Positions 17,939 through 25,717 of a stretch of 34,758 nucleotides of DNA are shown here, in pieces. This DNA comes from Rhizobium sp. Q54 (GTDB taxonomy: Bacteria; Pseudomonadota; Alphaproteobacteria; SMXQ01). Positions within the stretch are counted from its first letter, which is position 1; each line of letters begins with the position of its first letter. The position numbers and the translations under genes are program-made. The DNA is taken from positions 1 to 34,758 of the forward strand of contig CAMAVH010000016.1 in the NCBI GenBank assembly GCA_945861615.1. Reading direction: 5' to 3'. Below the pieces are notes generated by a model. It had not been told where the DNA came from. It did no database searches and saw only the letters and a program-made list of their open reading frames with translations.

Positions 17939-18906
17939 ACGCTCCCAATCGCCGCAGCCCGTCCGAGGCGCTAACGTCAACGGCGGCCAATGGCGACTTC
18001 GCCCGCGCCCTGCTCGCCGGCCTCAAGGCCACACCGAAAAGCCTGCCCTGCAAGTTCTTCTATGACGAAGCCGGCTCGGTCCTGTTCGACCGTATTTGCG
18101 AATTGCCGGAATACTATCCGACGCGCACCGAGCTTGCCTTGCTCGAAGCGCGCGCCAGCGAATTCGCCCGCCTGATAGGCCCCGACGCCGAACTGGTCGA
18201 ATTCGGCGCCGGCGCCGTCCGCAAAGTGCGTCTGCTGCTCGACGCGCTCGATCGTCCGCACGGCTATCTGCCGATCGACATTTCCGGCGACTATCTGCAA
18301 GGCGTCGCCGACAAGCTCGACGCCGATTATCCGAGCCTGCGCGTACGGCCCGTCGTCGCCGACTACACCAAGCCCTTCGCCCTGCCGGCCAAATCGCCCG
18401 GGGCGCGCCGCGTCGGCTTTTTCCCCGGCTCGACCATCGGCAATTTTCAGCGCGCCGACGCCATCGCCTTCCTGCGCATGGCGGCGGACAAGCTGGCCGG
18501 CGGCGGCCTGCTGATCGGCGTCGATCTGGTCAAGGACCCGGCCATCCTGCACGCCGCCTACAACGACGCGGCGGGCGTGACGGCGGCCTTCAACAAGAAC
18601 ATCCTGGCGCGCGCCAATACCGAGCTCGGCGCCGATTTCGATCTCGATGGCTTCGCTCATCACGCCTTTTACGATCCGCGCGCCCAGCGCATCGAGATGC
18701 ATCTGGTGAGCCTGGCGCGCCAGCGCGTGCATCTGCTCGGCCAGGAAATCCTCTTCGCCGAGGGCGAGACGACTCATACCGAGGATTCGCACAAATATAC
18801 GCTGGACGGATTCCGTGCCCTGGCCAGCGAAGCGGGCTTCACGCCGCGCGCCGCCTGGACCGATCCGGACCGCTTGTTCAGCATTCACTGGTTGGAGGTG
18901 ACTTGA
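17935..18906 (+). CDS. egtD: L-histidine N-alpha-methyltransferase EgtD
   Basis: A 323-residue SAM-dependent methyltransferase that trimethylates histidine to hercynine, the first step of ergothioneine synthesis. It overlaps egtB by 4 bases. Family features in order: LPCKFFYDEAGSVLFDRICELPEYYPTRTE spread over about 37-66, the SAM-binding LVEFGAGAVRKVRLLLDA (about 86-103), IDISGDYL, GFFPGSTIGNF (about 161-171), and the late SHKYTLDGFRALASEAGF with a C-terminal LFSIHWLEV. Length and motifs match complete EgtD proteins. Translational coupling with egtB indicates one operon. Confidence 0.95.
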   Translation: MNAPNRRSPSEALTSTAANGDFARALLAGLKATPKSLPCKFFYDEAGSVLFDRICELPEYYPTRTELALLEARASEFARLIGPDAELVEFGAGAVRKVRLLLDALDRPHGYLPIDISGDYLQGVADKLDADYPSLRVRPVVADYTKPFALPAKSPGARRVGFFPGSTIGNFQRADAIAFLRMAADKLAGGGLLIGVDLVKDPAILHAAYNDAAGVTAAFNKNILARANTELGADFDLDGFAHHAFYDPRAQRIEMHLVSLARQRVHLLGQEILFAEGETTHTEDSHKYTLDGFRALASEAGFTPRAAWTDPDRLFSIHWLEVT

Positions 18907-18907
18907 G

Positions 18908-19186
18908 ATGAAGGCTGTATGGAACGGCGCCGTGCTCGCCGAATCGGACGATACCGTCGTCGTCGAAGGCAATCATTATTTCCCGGCGAGCGCGCTCAAG
19001 CGCGAGCATGTCCAACCGAGTGCAAAGCACACCACTTGCGGCTGGAAGGGCGTCGCGTCCTACTACGATGTCGTGGTAGACGGCAAAACCAACAGCGACG
19101 CCTGTTGGTACTATCCGACGCCGATGAAAGGCGCCGAAGCGGTCAAGGACCGCGTCGCCTTCTGGCGCGGCGTCGAGGTTTCCTGA
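18908..19186 (+). CDS. DUF427 family protein
   Basis: A 92-residue protein starting one base after the egtD stop, so it belongs to the egtBD operon. It matches DUF427 in its conserved pattern: VVVEGNHYFPA (about 18-28), then CGWKGVASYYDVVVDG (about 44-59) and ACWYYPTPMKGAEAVKDRVAFW (spread over about 65-86). No membrane segment or signal is present, so it is a small cytoplasmic protein. The family is uncharacterised biochemically as far as I know. Tight linkage to ergothioneine genes suggests a role in making, using or protecting the thiol, but the sequence does not show which. Confidence 0.88.
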   Translation: MKAVWNGAVLAESDDTVVVEGNHYFPASALKREHVQPSAKHTTCGWKGVASYYDVVVDGKTNSDACWYYPTPMKGAEAVKDRVAFWRGVEVS

Positions 19187-19228
19187 CTCTCTGTGCTTGC
19201 GAAAACGGCGCCACGATCGACGTGACCG

Positions 19229-19260
19229 CCGGCTGGGCGCTGCATTAAGCGTCCAGCCGG
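19229..19260. terminator. Strong hairpin between convergent DUF427 and acyl-CoA synthetase genes
   Basis: CCGGCTGG (19229-19236) pairs with CCAGCCGG (19253-19260), followed inwards by a G-T wobble and CGCT/AGCG, leaving a 6-base loop (GCATTA). The stem totals 13 pairs. No T tract follows on either strand, so it may be a Rho-assisted or transcript-end-protecting structure serving both convergent genes. Confidence 0.5.
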
Positions 19261-19272
19261 ACGATCTGTCCG

Positions 19273-20808
19273 TTACGCCATTTTTCCGAGGCCGAGCTTT
19301 TCCGCCAAGCCGATGCGCTGCATCTTGCCGGTGGCGCCCTTGGGAATTTCCGCCAGGAACAGGATCTTGCGCGGCACCTTGAATTCGGCGAGACGGCCGC
19401 GCGCGAATTCGCGCAATTCCGCTTCCGTGCAAGCCTGGTTCTCGCGCAGCACCACCGCCGCGGCGACCTCCTCGCCGAGCATGGTATGCGGCACGGCGAA
19501 GGTGACGACCTGCGCTACTGCCGCATGGTCCATCAGCACCTCGTCGACCTCGCGCGGCGAAATCTTCTCGCCGCCGCGATTGATGATCTCCTTCAGGCGG
19601 CCGGTGATCGACAGATAGCCCTCGTCGTCCATCATCCCCTGATCGCCGGTACGGAACCAACCGTGGGTGAAGGCTTCGGCATTGGCCTTGTCGTTGGCCT
19701 CGTAACCGGCCGTCACGTTGGCGCCGCGGATCACGATCTCGCCAGTCTGGCCCGGCAGCAGCAGGCCGCCGCTGTCGCCCATGATCGCCACCTCGGGCCC
19801 CGCCGCGATGCCGACGGTACCCGGCTTGCGCGGCCGTGGCGGCAACGGGTTGGAGGTCATCTGATGCGCCGCCTCGGTCATGCCGTAGGCCTCGATGACC
19901 GGCGCACCGAACGTCGTCTCCAGCTCTGCCATCACCTGCGGCGGTAACGACGCCGACGAAGAACGAATGAAGCGCAGCGGATTGCGCTGGATCACTTCAA
20001 TGTTACGCGCGGCGCGCGTGAGAATCGCCTGATGCATGGTCGGCACCGCCGTGTACCAGGTGGGCTTCACTTCATCCACCCAGCCGAAAAACTTCAACGC
20101 GTTGAAGCCCGGCGAGCAGGCGACATAGGCGCCGGCAGCGAGCGATGACAACACGGCCGCGATCAGTCCATGAATATGGAATAGCGGCATCACGTTGAGG
20201 CAACGGTCCTTGGCCGTCAGCGCGACAGCAGCGCCGACGTTACGGCCCGACGCCGCGACGTTGCTCTGGCGCAAAGGCACGATCTTGGGCCGCGACGTCG
20301 TGCCCGAGGTGTGCAGGACCAGGGCGATATCGTCGGGCTCGGCCATGCCCGGCTGTGCGGCGGAAGCGGCTTTCGTGCCCGAGGATTGAATCGCGAAGCT
20401 GCCCGCCGGATCGCTCGTCTGCCAGGCGATCTCATAGACCGGCACCTTCAGCTTATGGGCGACGGCGATGGCAGCCGATTGGCTGCCCTTCTCGACGAGC
20501 AACGCCTTGGCGCCGAGGTCGGACAGGTAGAACTGGAATTCTTCGGCCTTGTAGTCGGGATTGAGCGGTGCCGTCGCCGCGCCGCAGGCGACGGTGAGGA
20601 AGGCGGTGGCCATTTCCGGCCCGTTCGGCAGCACGATGGCGACGCGGTCGCCGCGGCCGATGCCCAGCGCATTCAAGTCGGCGACGGTTTTCTTCGCCAA
20701 GGCGCGCAAGCCGGCATAGGTCAGCGCCGTGCGTTCGGGCGCGCCGATGGCCGGCGCCATGTCCTGTCCCGCCGCGAGCAGCGACCAAATCGTATTCGAA
20801 CTGTCCAT
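19273..20808 (-). CDS. Acyl-CoA synthetase, oxalate-CoA ligase (AAE3)-like
   Basis: A 511-residue adenylate-forming enzyme. The P-loop LVLHTSGTTSRPK is at about 164-175, the MPLFHIHGL segment at 207-215, and A5 EAYGMTEAAHQM at 306-317. A WFRTGD hinge region, GRLKEIINRGGEKISP, and the C-terminal catalytic Lys495 in ATGKMQR follow. The combination of MTEAAHQMTSNPLPP and PGTVG with the short length closely resembles plant AAE3 and yeast Pcs60 oxalyl-CoA synthetases, from memory. It would activate oxalate or a similar small acid with ATP and CoA. Oxalyl-CoA decarboxylase and formyl-CoA transferase genes are not in the window. It stands alone between convergent egt genes and the nrsF gene. Confidence 0.85.
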   Translation of the reverse strand: MDSSNTIWSLLAAGQDMAPAIGAPERTALTYAGLRALAKKTVADLNALGIGRGDRVAIVLPNGPEMATAFLTVACGAATAPLNPDYKAEEFQFYLSDLGAKALLVEKGSQSAAIAVAHKLKVPVYEIAWQTSDPAGSFAIQSSGTKAASAAQPGMAEPDDIALVLHTSGTTSRPKIVPLRQSNVAASGRNVGAAVALTAKDRCLNVMPLFHIHGLIAAVLSSLAAGAYVACSPGFNALKFFGWVDEVKPTWYTAVPTMHQAILTRAARNIEVIQRNPLRFIRSSSASLPPQVMAELETTFGAPVIEAYGMTEAAHQMTSNPLPPRPRKPGTVGIAAGPEVAIMGDSGGLLLPGQTGEIVIRGANVTAGYEANDKANAEAFTHGWFRTGDQGMMDDEGYLSITGRLKEIINRGGEKISPREVDEVLMDHAAVAQVVTFAVPHTMLGEEVAAAVVLRENQACTEAELREFARGRLAEFKVPRKILFLAEIPKGATGKMQRIGLAEKLGLGKMA

Positions 20809-21034
20809 TCTTTAACTAGCCTCCGTCTGCGACAGCGTCGGTCGGCAACCCCGCGACCGCGATGACGCTTGTTGTGAGTTTTTTTGCGGGTTACGCGCAG
20901 GGTGATATCGCCGGCCCATGCAAGGAGGACGGCAAGTCTGGACGGCAACGATAGCACGCGGCTGGCAGACTCCAAGGGGGAGCGAGTCCTGACAGTCTGC
21001 AGCGGTTATGAAGGGTTGCCGGCCGCGGGCCGGC

Positions 21035-21700
21035 TTAGGGGCGGCGGGCGTAAAACGCCTTGAGCAATGCCGCGCCGAGCGCTCCGCAGGCCAGCACGAC
21101 GGCCAAGGCGGCGCCATGCCAGATCAGCCCGAGCCAGGCGGTGTGGTCGGGATGAAAGAACGTCAGCCCCGCGGCGCTCAGGCCGGACATGCCCAAAGCC
21201 GCCATGACCATGGTCTGCAACGGTCGGATCGGGCCGGCATAGCGCAGCATGAGCAAGCTGACGAGCGTCAGCGGTACGCCCATCTGGGTGATGTAAACGA
21301 AGCAGAGCCAAGGCTCGCCCCAGGCGAAAGCGGCGCGGCCCATGGCGGCGAAGTCGGCCAGGCAGCCAAACCCCACGGTGGCGAGCCAAAGGCCCGCCGG
21401 CAACAGCGCGAGCAGCGCCCAGCGCGGCGAGCGGTCGGGCAGGCTGAGATGGAAGGCGGCGACGATCGCGCCGATGCCGGTGGCGAGCGCCGCCAGCCAT
21501 TCGAGCAGGTTGAGCGGCTGCAGCAGATCGTCAAGCAGATCGTCGTTCACGCCGTGGAATGCGACGGAGACGGCGACGACGGCGATGGCGAGAACCAGCC
21601 AAATCATGGCGCGCAGCATCGGCGGCCGCAACGGTTTGACCGGCTGCGCCGAACCCGCCAAGGCGGCGATCAGGTCCTCGCTATGCTTCATATCGCTCAT
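21035..21700 (-). CDS. nrsF: NrsF-type anti-sigma factor (DUF1109)
   Basis: A 221-residue membrane protein with a short cytoplasmic N-terminus (about 30 residues) and six predicted helices, rich in Ala and Leu. The [15 protein letters not shown] opening and the PLRPP segment before helix 1 fit the DUF1109/NrsF family, which holds SigF-type ECF sigma factors inactive at the inner membrane. Its start overlaps the sigma gene stop as ATGA, showing translational coupling. In Caulobacter, NrsF depends on cysteines to sense metal or oxidative stress; here cysteines occur at LCFVYITQ, GCLADF and ACGALG, which could serve. Confidence 0.9.
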   Translation of the reverse strand: MSDMKHSEDLIAALAGSAQPVKPLRPPMLRAMIWLVLAIAVVAVSVAFHGVNDDLLDDLLQPLNLLEWLAALATGIGAIVAAFHLSLPDRSPRWALLALLPAGLWLATVGFGCLADFAAMGRAAFAWGEPWLCFVYITQMGVPLTLVSLLMLRYAGPIRPLQTMVMAALGMSGLSAAGLTFFHPDHTAWLGLIWHGAALAVVLACGALGAALLKAFYARRP

Positions 21701-22275
21701 CGCGCCTCTCCTTCGGGCCCGAACAGTTTTACGCGCAGCAGTTTCAACGCGCGATGAGTCGTGGTCTTGAGCGCCGCGACGCTCATGCCGGTGATCTCCG
21801 ACACCTCCTTCAACGACTTCTCCTCGAGCTTGAGCAGTTCGACCGCCCGCCGCTGCCCCTCGGGCAGTTCGGCGATGGCCTGGCGCAGACGCTCCGCTTC
21901 GCTATTGCGCTCGACTTGGTGGTTCGCGGCAGGGTCGGCAAAGGTTTCAAGGTCGAAGCCGATATCGTCGGCCGCCACCGGCAGCGATTGGCGGCGGCGC
22001 AGCGCGTCGATCATCCGGCGCTTGGCGATCACCGCCAGCCAAGGCAGGAAAGGCCTTTGCGGATCATAGGTTTGCCGGATGCGATGGAGGGTCAGCAGGA
22101 TGTCCTGGACCAAGTCTTCCGCCGCGTCGCCGCCGCGCAGATGGCGGCGCGCATAGGCCCGCAGATAGGGCAGCAGAGCCGTCAGCAGGCTTTGATAGGC
22201 GGCTTGGTCGCCGGCTTGAGCCTCGGCCATCAAGCGGCCCCAGCTCTCTCGATCCGGCGGTGCAATGGACGTCAT
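21697..22275 (-). CDS. sigF: ECF RNA polymerase sigma factor (SigF-like)
   Basis: A 192-residue sigma factor from the ATG whose complement is 22273-22275; the frame extends upstream but that part is the antisense of bufA. Region 2 covers about residues 15-85 ([62 protein letters not shown], each shown as pieces), and region 4 about 125-180 ([39 protein letters not shown]). It lies immediately before a membrane anti-sigma gene and divergent from a bufferin operon with an ECF-type promoter. That arrangement matches the Caulobacter SigF regulon for heavy-metal stress. No autoregulatory promoter was recognised in front of it. Confidence 0.92.
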   Translation of the reverse strand: MTSIAPPDRESWGRLMAEAQAGDQAAYQSLLTALLPYLRAYARRHLRGGDAAEDLVQDILLTLHRIRQTYDPQRPFLPWLAVIAKRRMIDALRRRQSLPVAADDIGFDLETFADPAANHQVERNSEAERLRQAIAELPEGQRRAVELLKLEEKSLKEVSEITGMSVAALKTTTHRALKLLRVKLFGPEGEAR

Positions 22276-22340
22276 GGACGAAAACTCGGGCGCTGGCGGA
22301 ACGGCGATCGCGGCCCGCAGAATACCCCCGAAGCGCCGCA

Positions 22341-22360
22341 GACGAAAATTAATCTTCGTC
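22341..22360. promoter_or_regulatory. Inverted repeat next to the bufA -35 element
   Basis: GACGAA (22341-22346) and TTCGTC (22355-22360) form an inverted repeat with an A+T-rich 8-base centre, four bases upstream of the ECF -35 element. It could bind an additional regulator or affect the divergent sigF transcript. Confidence 0.3.
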
Positions 22361-22363
22361 GTC

Positions 22364-22389
22364 TGTAACCTGGGCGAGGCCGGCACGAA
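22364..22389 (+). promoter_or_regulatory. ECF (SigF-type) promoter of the bufferin operon
   Basis: TGTAACC (22364-22370) is followed after 15 bases by CGAA (22386-22389), close to the GTAACC-N16-CGAA consensus I recall for Caulobacter SigF. It lies about 60 bases before the bufA start, leaving a short leader, and points towards bufA. The adjacent divergent sigF supports the reading. Confidence 0.7.
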
Positions 22390-22447
22390 CCCCTTTGCAT
22401 GGCAGCCGGACGATCGGCTGCCCCACCACATGAAGGGAAGCTCTCCA

Positions 22448-22771
22448 ATGTCCAAAGCCACCAACGCCTCGATCCTGTTCGCCGCCGTCGCGGCTCTCGG
22501 CCTCGCCACGATGGTCAATCCCGCCGCCGCCCAGCAGGCCGGCAAGGAAAAATGCTTCGGCGTCGCCAAGGCTGGCGCCAACGACTGCGCCGCCGGCCCC
22601 GGCACCACCTGCGCCGGCACCTCGAAGGTCGATTTCCAGGGCAACGCCTGGAAGCTGGTCGATGCCGGCAGCTGCGCCAAGATGGGCGGCAGCCTGCAGG
22701 CCAAGGCCGGCAATATGGCGCCGAAGCCGATGATGCAGGACGGCATGATGAACGACGGCAAGAAGAGCTAA
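22448..22771 (+). CDS. bufA1: Bufferin precursor BufA1 (DUF2282), copper-binding RiPP
   Basis: A 107-residue precursor with GAAGGGA about 8 bases upstream of its ATG. Residues 1-28 are a Sec signal peptide ending PAAA-QQ. The core holds the four conserved DUF2282 cysteines, Cys36 ([10 protein letters not shown]), Cys47 (NDCAAGPG), Cys55 (TTCAGTS) and Cys76 (GSCAKMGG). In characterised bufferins, cysteines of this pattern are converted to thiooxazole-type heterocycles by BufB/BufC and the periplasmic product binds copper. The tail beyond residue 88 is methionine-rich ([19 protein letters not shown]) and could add Cu(I) ligands. The following modification genes are on the same strand, the first 29 bases downstream. 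Confidence 0.93.
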   Translation: MSKATNASILFAAVAALGLATMVNPAAAQQAGKEKCFGVAKAGANDCAAGPGTTCAGTSKVDFQGNAWKLVDAGSCAKMGGSLQAKAGNMAPKPMMQDGMMNDGKKS

Positions 22772-22800
22772 GCCGCGAACGCATAGTGGCGGGGCTCGCC

Positions 22801-23649
22801 ATGATCACCGACAAGATTCCTCCGGTTGCCGGAGTCGGGCTCAAGCCCCGCCATTTCGCCGCCATCCATGCCGCGCCGCGGCGCGCCGCCTGGTTCGAAA
22901 TCCATGCCGAGAACTATTTCTGCGCCGGCGGTCCTCCGCACCGGCACCTGACCGCGATCCGCGCCGATCATCCCTTGTCGATCCACGGCATCGGCCTGTC
23001 GCTGGGCGGCGCGGCGCGGCCCGACCGCGCGCATCTCGACCAGCTCGCCGCCCTCGTCCGGCGCTACGAACCGGCTCTCGTCTCCGAGCACCTCGCCTGG
23101 TGCGCGGCGGATGGCGTCTATTTGAACGATCTTCTGCCGCTCGCCTACGACGAAACCACGCTCGAGCGTTTTTGCCGCCACGTCGCCGAAGTGCAGGACG
23201 CTCTGGGACGGCCGATTCTGATCGAAAATCCTTCGCGCTATCTTTCCTTGCGCGACGACATGAGCGAAGGCGAGTTCATCGCGCAAGCCTGCGCGCGGAC
23301 CGGCTGCGGCCTGCTGCTCGACGTCAACAACATCGTCGTCTCGGCCGGCAATCTCGGCTTGAACGCCGAAACCATTCTGGCCGGCATGCCGCTCAAACGC
23401 GCCGGCGAAATCCATCTCGCCGGCCATAGCCTCCATCGCACTGACGCGGGCCCGATTCGCGTCGACGATCATGGCTCGCCGGTGCGGCCCGAGGTCTGGC
23501 GGCTCTACGACAGAGCCCTCGCCGCCACCGGCGCGCTGCCGACCCTCATCGAATGGGACAACGCCGTCCCCGATTTCGCGCTGCTGCTTGCCGAGGCCGG
23601 CAAGGCCGACCGGCGCATCGCCGCGAGCCAGAGCCGTCATGTCGCCTGA
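22801..23649 (+). CDS. bufB: BufB, DUF692 multinuclear non-haem iron oxidase (MNIO)
   Basis: A 282-residue DUF692 enzyme with a TIM-barrel-type sequence, starting 29 bases after bufA. Conserved putative iron-ligand segments are visible in order: FEIHAENYF (about 32-40), SIHGIGLSLG (60-69, His62), SEHLAW (95-100, Glu96 and His97), IEN (141-143, Glu142), DVNN (174-177), HLAGH (205-209), DDHG (222-225) and EWDN (251-254). MNIOs with a partner protein modify cysteines of a precursor peptide; in bufferins this gives the copper-binding heterocycles. The next gene starts 11 bases before its stop, indicating translational coupling with bufC. Confidence 0.93.
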   Translation: MITDKIPPVAGVGLKPRHFAAIHAAPRRAAWFEIHAENYFCAGGPPHRHLTAIRADHPLSIHGIGLSLGGAARPDRAHLDQLAALVRRYEPALVSEHLAWCAADGVYLNDLLPLAYDETTLERFCRHVAEVQDALGRPILIENPSRYLSLRDDMSEGEFIAQACARTGCGLLLDVNNIVVSAGNLGLNAETILAGMPLKRAGEIHLAGHSLHRTDAGPIRVDDHGSPVRPEVWRLYDRALAATGALPTLIEWDNAVPDFALLLAEAGKADRRIAASQSRHVA

Positions 23650-24412
23650 ACTACAGACCCAGTTCGCCGCCGCCGTCCGCCTCGGCGACAGCCAGGCCAG
23701 CGCGGCCATACTTGCCGCCAGCGGCGCGTCCCGGGAGCGCACCCTTGCCGCTCTGCAGATCCATGCCAGCACCACAAGCGAGACCCTGACCGAGGCGCTG
23801 CGCGACAGTTTTCCGACCGTCGCCGACCGCCTGTCCGCCGGGCGCTTCGCCAAGCTGGCGGCGGGTTTCATCCGCCGGTCGCCGCCGCGCCAAGCCGCCC
23901 TGTGGTTCTGGGGCGACAGTTTTCCCGATTATCTCAGCGAGCAAGCCATGCCCGAGGCGGTCGTCGCACTGGCCCGGCTCGACCGGGCCTGGCATGAAGT
24001 TTTTGCCGCGGCAGAAGCGCCGGCGCTGACGGCACAGAGTTTGAGCGCCTTGCCCGCCGACGCCCTGACGCAAGCCGTCCTCGTCTCTCACCCCGCCGCG
24101 CGGCTGCTCAGCCTGCCCGACGGCGCGTTCGCCACCTGGCAAAGAGCGGCCTGCCTGCCCGGACTCGCCGACGAAGCACCAGCCGATGCCGCCTATGTCC
24201 TGTTGTCGCGTCCGGAAGGGCAGGTTCATACGCTCAGCCTCGACGGCGGCGAATATCACTTCCTGCAAACGCTCCACGGCGGCGGCGCTCTGCTCGCCGC
24301 CTTCGATCGCGCCGCCGCCGTCGATCCCGCCTTCGATTTGCAATCGGCGCTGTCGCGCAGTCTCGCGGCCGGCGCCTTCCGCTCGATCACGCCACAAAAG
24401 GATGTCCGATGA
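23639..24412 (+). CDS. bufC: BufC, DUF2063 partner of the MNIO
   Basis: A 257-residue protein whose N-terminal part (about 1-95) carries the DUF2063 pattern: LQTQFAAAVRLG, then HASTTSETLTEALRDSFPTV, and FIRRSPPRQAALWFWGDSFPDYL around residues 80-102. In other MNIO systems this domain binds the precursor and presents it to the oxidase. The C-terminal region (about 105-257) is less conserved and may be a winged-helix-like or beta-rich extension. I chose the ATG at 23639, which overlaps bufB by 11 bases; the upstream in-frame extension is antisense-like. The stop overlaps the doxX start. Confidence 0.9.
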   Translation: MSPELQTQFAAAVRLGDSQASAAILAASGASRERTLAALQIHASTTSETLTEALRDSFPTVADRLSAGRFAKLAAGFIRRSPPRQAALWFWGDSFPDYLSEQAMPEAVVALARLDRAWHEVFAAAEAPALTAQSLSALPADALTQAVLVSHPAARLLSLPDGAFATWQRAACLPGLADEAPADAAYVLLSRPEGQVHTLSLDGGEYHFLQTLHGGGALLAAFDRAAAVDPAFDLQSALSRSLAAGAFRSITPQKDVR

Positions 24413-24882
24413 TGCTCTCTTCCGCCTGCCGTGCCGGCCGTCTCGTCATCGAAAGGCTCGACCGCATTCCGCACGACCTGATCGCCCTCGTCGCGCGTTT
24501 CGGCGTCGCCGGCGTCTTCTGGCAATCGGCCAGAACCAAAGTCGACGGCCTGACGATCACCGACACGACTTATCTGTTGTTTCGCGAAGAATACCGCATC
24601 CCGCTGGTGCCGGCCGATCTCGCGGCCGTCGCCGCCACGATTTCCGAGCATCTGTTCGCGGCGCTGCTCGTGATCGGCCTGGCGACGCGCTTCAGCGCAG
24701 CCGCGCTGCTCGGCATGACATTGGTGATTCAGATTTTCGTCTATCCGCTGGCCTGGCCGACGCATCTGACTTGGGCCGCCAGCTTCGTTTATCTCATCGC
24801 GCGTGGCGGCGGGCGATTCGCGCTTGACGCCGCCCTGAGAAAACCGGGCACCGCGTCCGGCCCCTCCGCTGCGGCAAATTAG
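24409..24882 (+). CDS. DoxX-family membrane protein, last gene of the bufferin operon
   Basis: A 157-residue membrane protein with about four helices, joined to bufC by an ATGA overlap. The ALVARFGVAGVFWQSARTKVDG region near residues 26-48 (given here in part) and SEHLFAALLVIGLATRFSA (about 78-96) fit the DoxX/DoxD family. DoxX is the usual last member of bufABC clusters; its role is not established and may be in redox supply or membrane protection during copper stress. It ends tail-to-tail with the LapG-like gene, the stops overlapping at 24879-24882. Confidence 0.87.
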   Translation: MMLSSACRAGRLVIERLDRIPHDLIALVARFGVAGVFWQSARTKVDGLTITDTTYLLFREEYRIPLVPADLAAVAATISEHLFAALLVIGLATRFSAAALLGMTLVIQIFVYPLAWPTHLTWAASFVYLIARGGGRFALDAALRKPGTASGPSAAAN

Positions 24883-25586
24883 CTCGCCGCCTTCGGGCGG
24901 TAGAACCACCAGTTCGATTCGTTGAGGGAATAGATCGGCCGGTAATGGCGGATGACCGAGGCGGGGACGACCTGGGCGATCTGATTGTCGAGCACGTACT
25001 GTGTGCCGTTGTAGGTCACCACCAGGATAGCGTGCGCCACGCGCAGGTTGAGATCGTCGAGGACCACCAGGCGGAGCGAGTCGTCGGCGAAGCCGAGCGC
25101 GCGCAACGAAAGATATTTGGAGATCGCGTAATCCTCGCAGTCTCCGTCCATCCTGAAGAACTGGTTCGGCGTCGCCCAGTAGTCGGCTTCCCGGTAGTTG
25201 TTGGCGTCGATCGTGTAGCGCGCACGGTTCATCCGCTCGTTGACGCGGCGGATCTGGGTGCCGCGGTCTTCGCGCGCGATCTCTTCGAGAAACCCCTTCC
25301 ATTCCTCCGTCATGCAGCGGCGGAATACGTTGGCCTTGCAGATGCGGCTGAGCGGATCGGTGCCCTTGAAGTAACGCTCCAACACGCCGGTCCATTTCGG
25401 GAAAGCCGCCATGCCAGCGGAGCGCATCGAGCTGGCGCCCCATAGGCCGTCCTCATCCGCCCGGGCCGCCGACGAGCCGGCTGCCCACAGGGCGATAAAC
25501 AGGGCGAGCGCCAGCGCAGGGCGAGCGACAGTGCGCAAGCCGGCGGTAATCGCCTCGCTGGACTTCGGGCGGTTGGACGATCTCAT
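24879..25586 (-). CDS. LapG-like transglutaminase-type cysteine protease (BTLCP)
   Basis: A 235-residue periplasmic protein with an N-terminal hydrophobic segment (about 20-43, ending ARA-DED), probably a cleaved signal. The catalytic triad of the bacterial transglutaminase-like cysteine proteases is complete: Cys150 in DGDCEDYA, His185 in VAHAILVV and Asp200 in YVLDNQ. A separate Cys pair lies at 83 and 91. LapG cleaves large surface adhesins when c-di-GMP is low, releasing cells from biofilms, under control of the inner-membrane receptor LapD. No canonical LapD or adhesin is in the window, but the divergent neighbour is a membrane protein with a degenerate c-di-GMP-type domain. Confidence 0.87.
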   Translation of the reverse strand: MRSSNRPKSSEAITAGLRTVARPALALALFIALWAAGSSAARADEDGLWGASSMRSAGMAAFPKWTGVLERYFKGTDPLSRICKANVFRRCMTEEWKGFLEEIAREDRGTQIRRVNERMNRARYTIDANNYREADYWATPNQFFRMDGDCEDYAISKYLSLRALGFADDSLRLVVLDDLNLRVAHAILVVTYNGTQYVLDNQIAQVVPASVIRHYRPIYSLNESNWWFYRPKAAS

Positions 25587-25717
25587 GCCCTGTGCAGTTT
25601 TCTCTGGCGGACCGACGACCGGACCGCCACCATGGACAAATTAGGCTAAGGACGTTAAGCCTTTGTAAAGGCTAAAAAGTCCAATACTCACGCGTCGTTA
25701 ACGGGGCCGCCGGGGAT

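Noticed and set aside
22276..22761. N-terminal extension of the sigma factor (open frame to 22761)
   Set aside because: It is antisense to bufA1 and lacks sigma-like sequence; the ATG at 22275 gives a normal ECF length.
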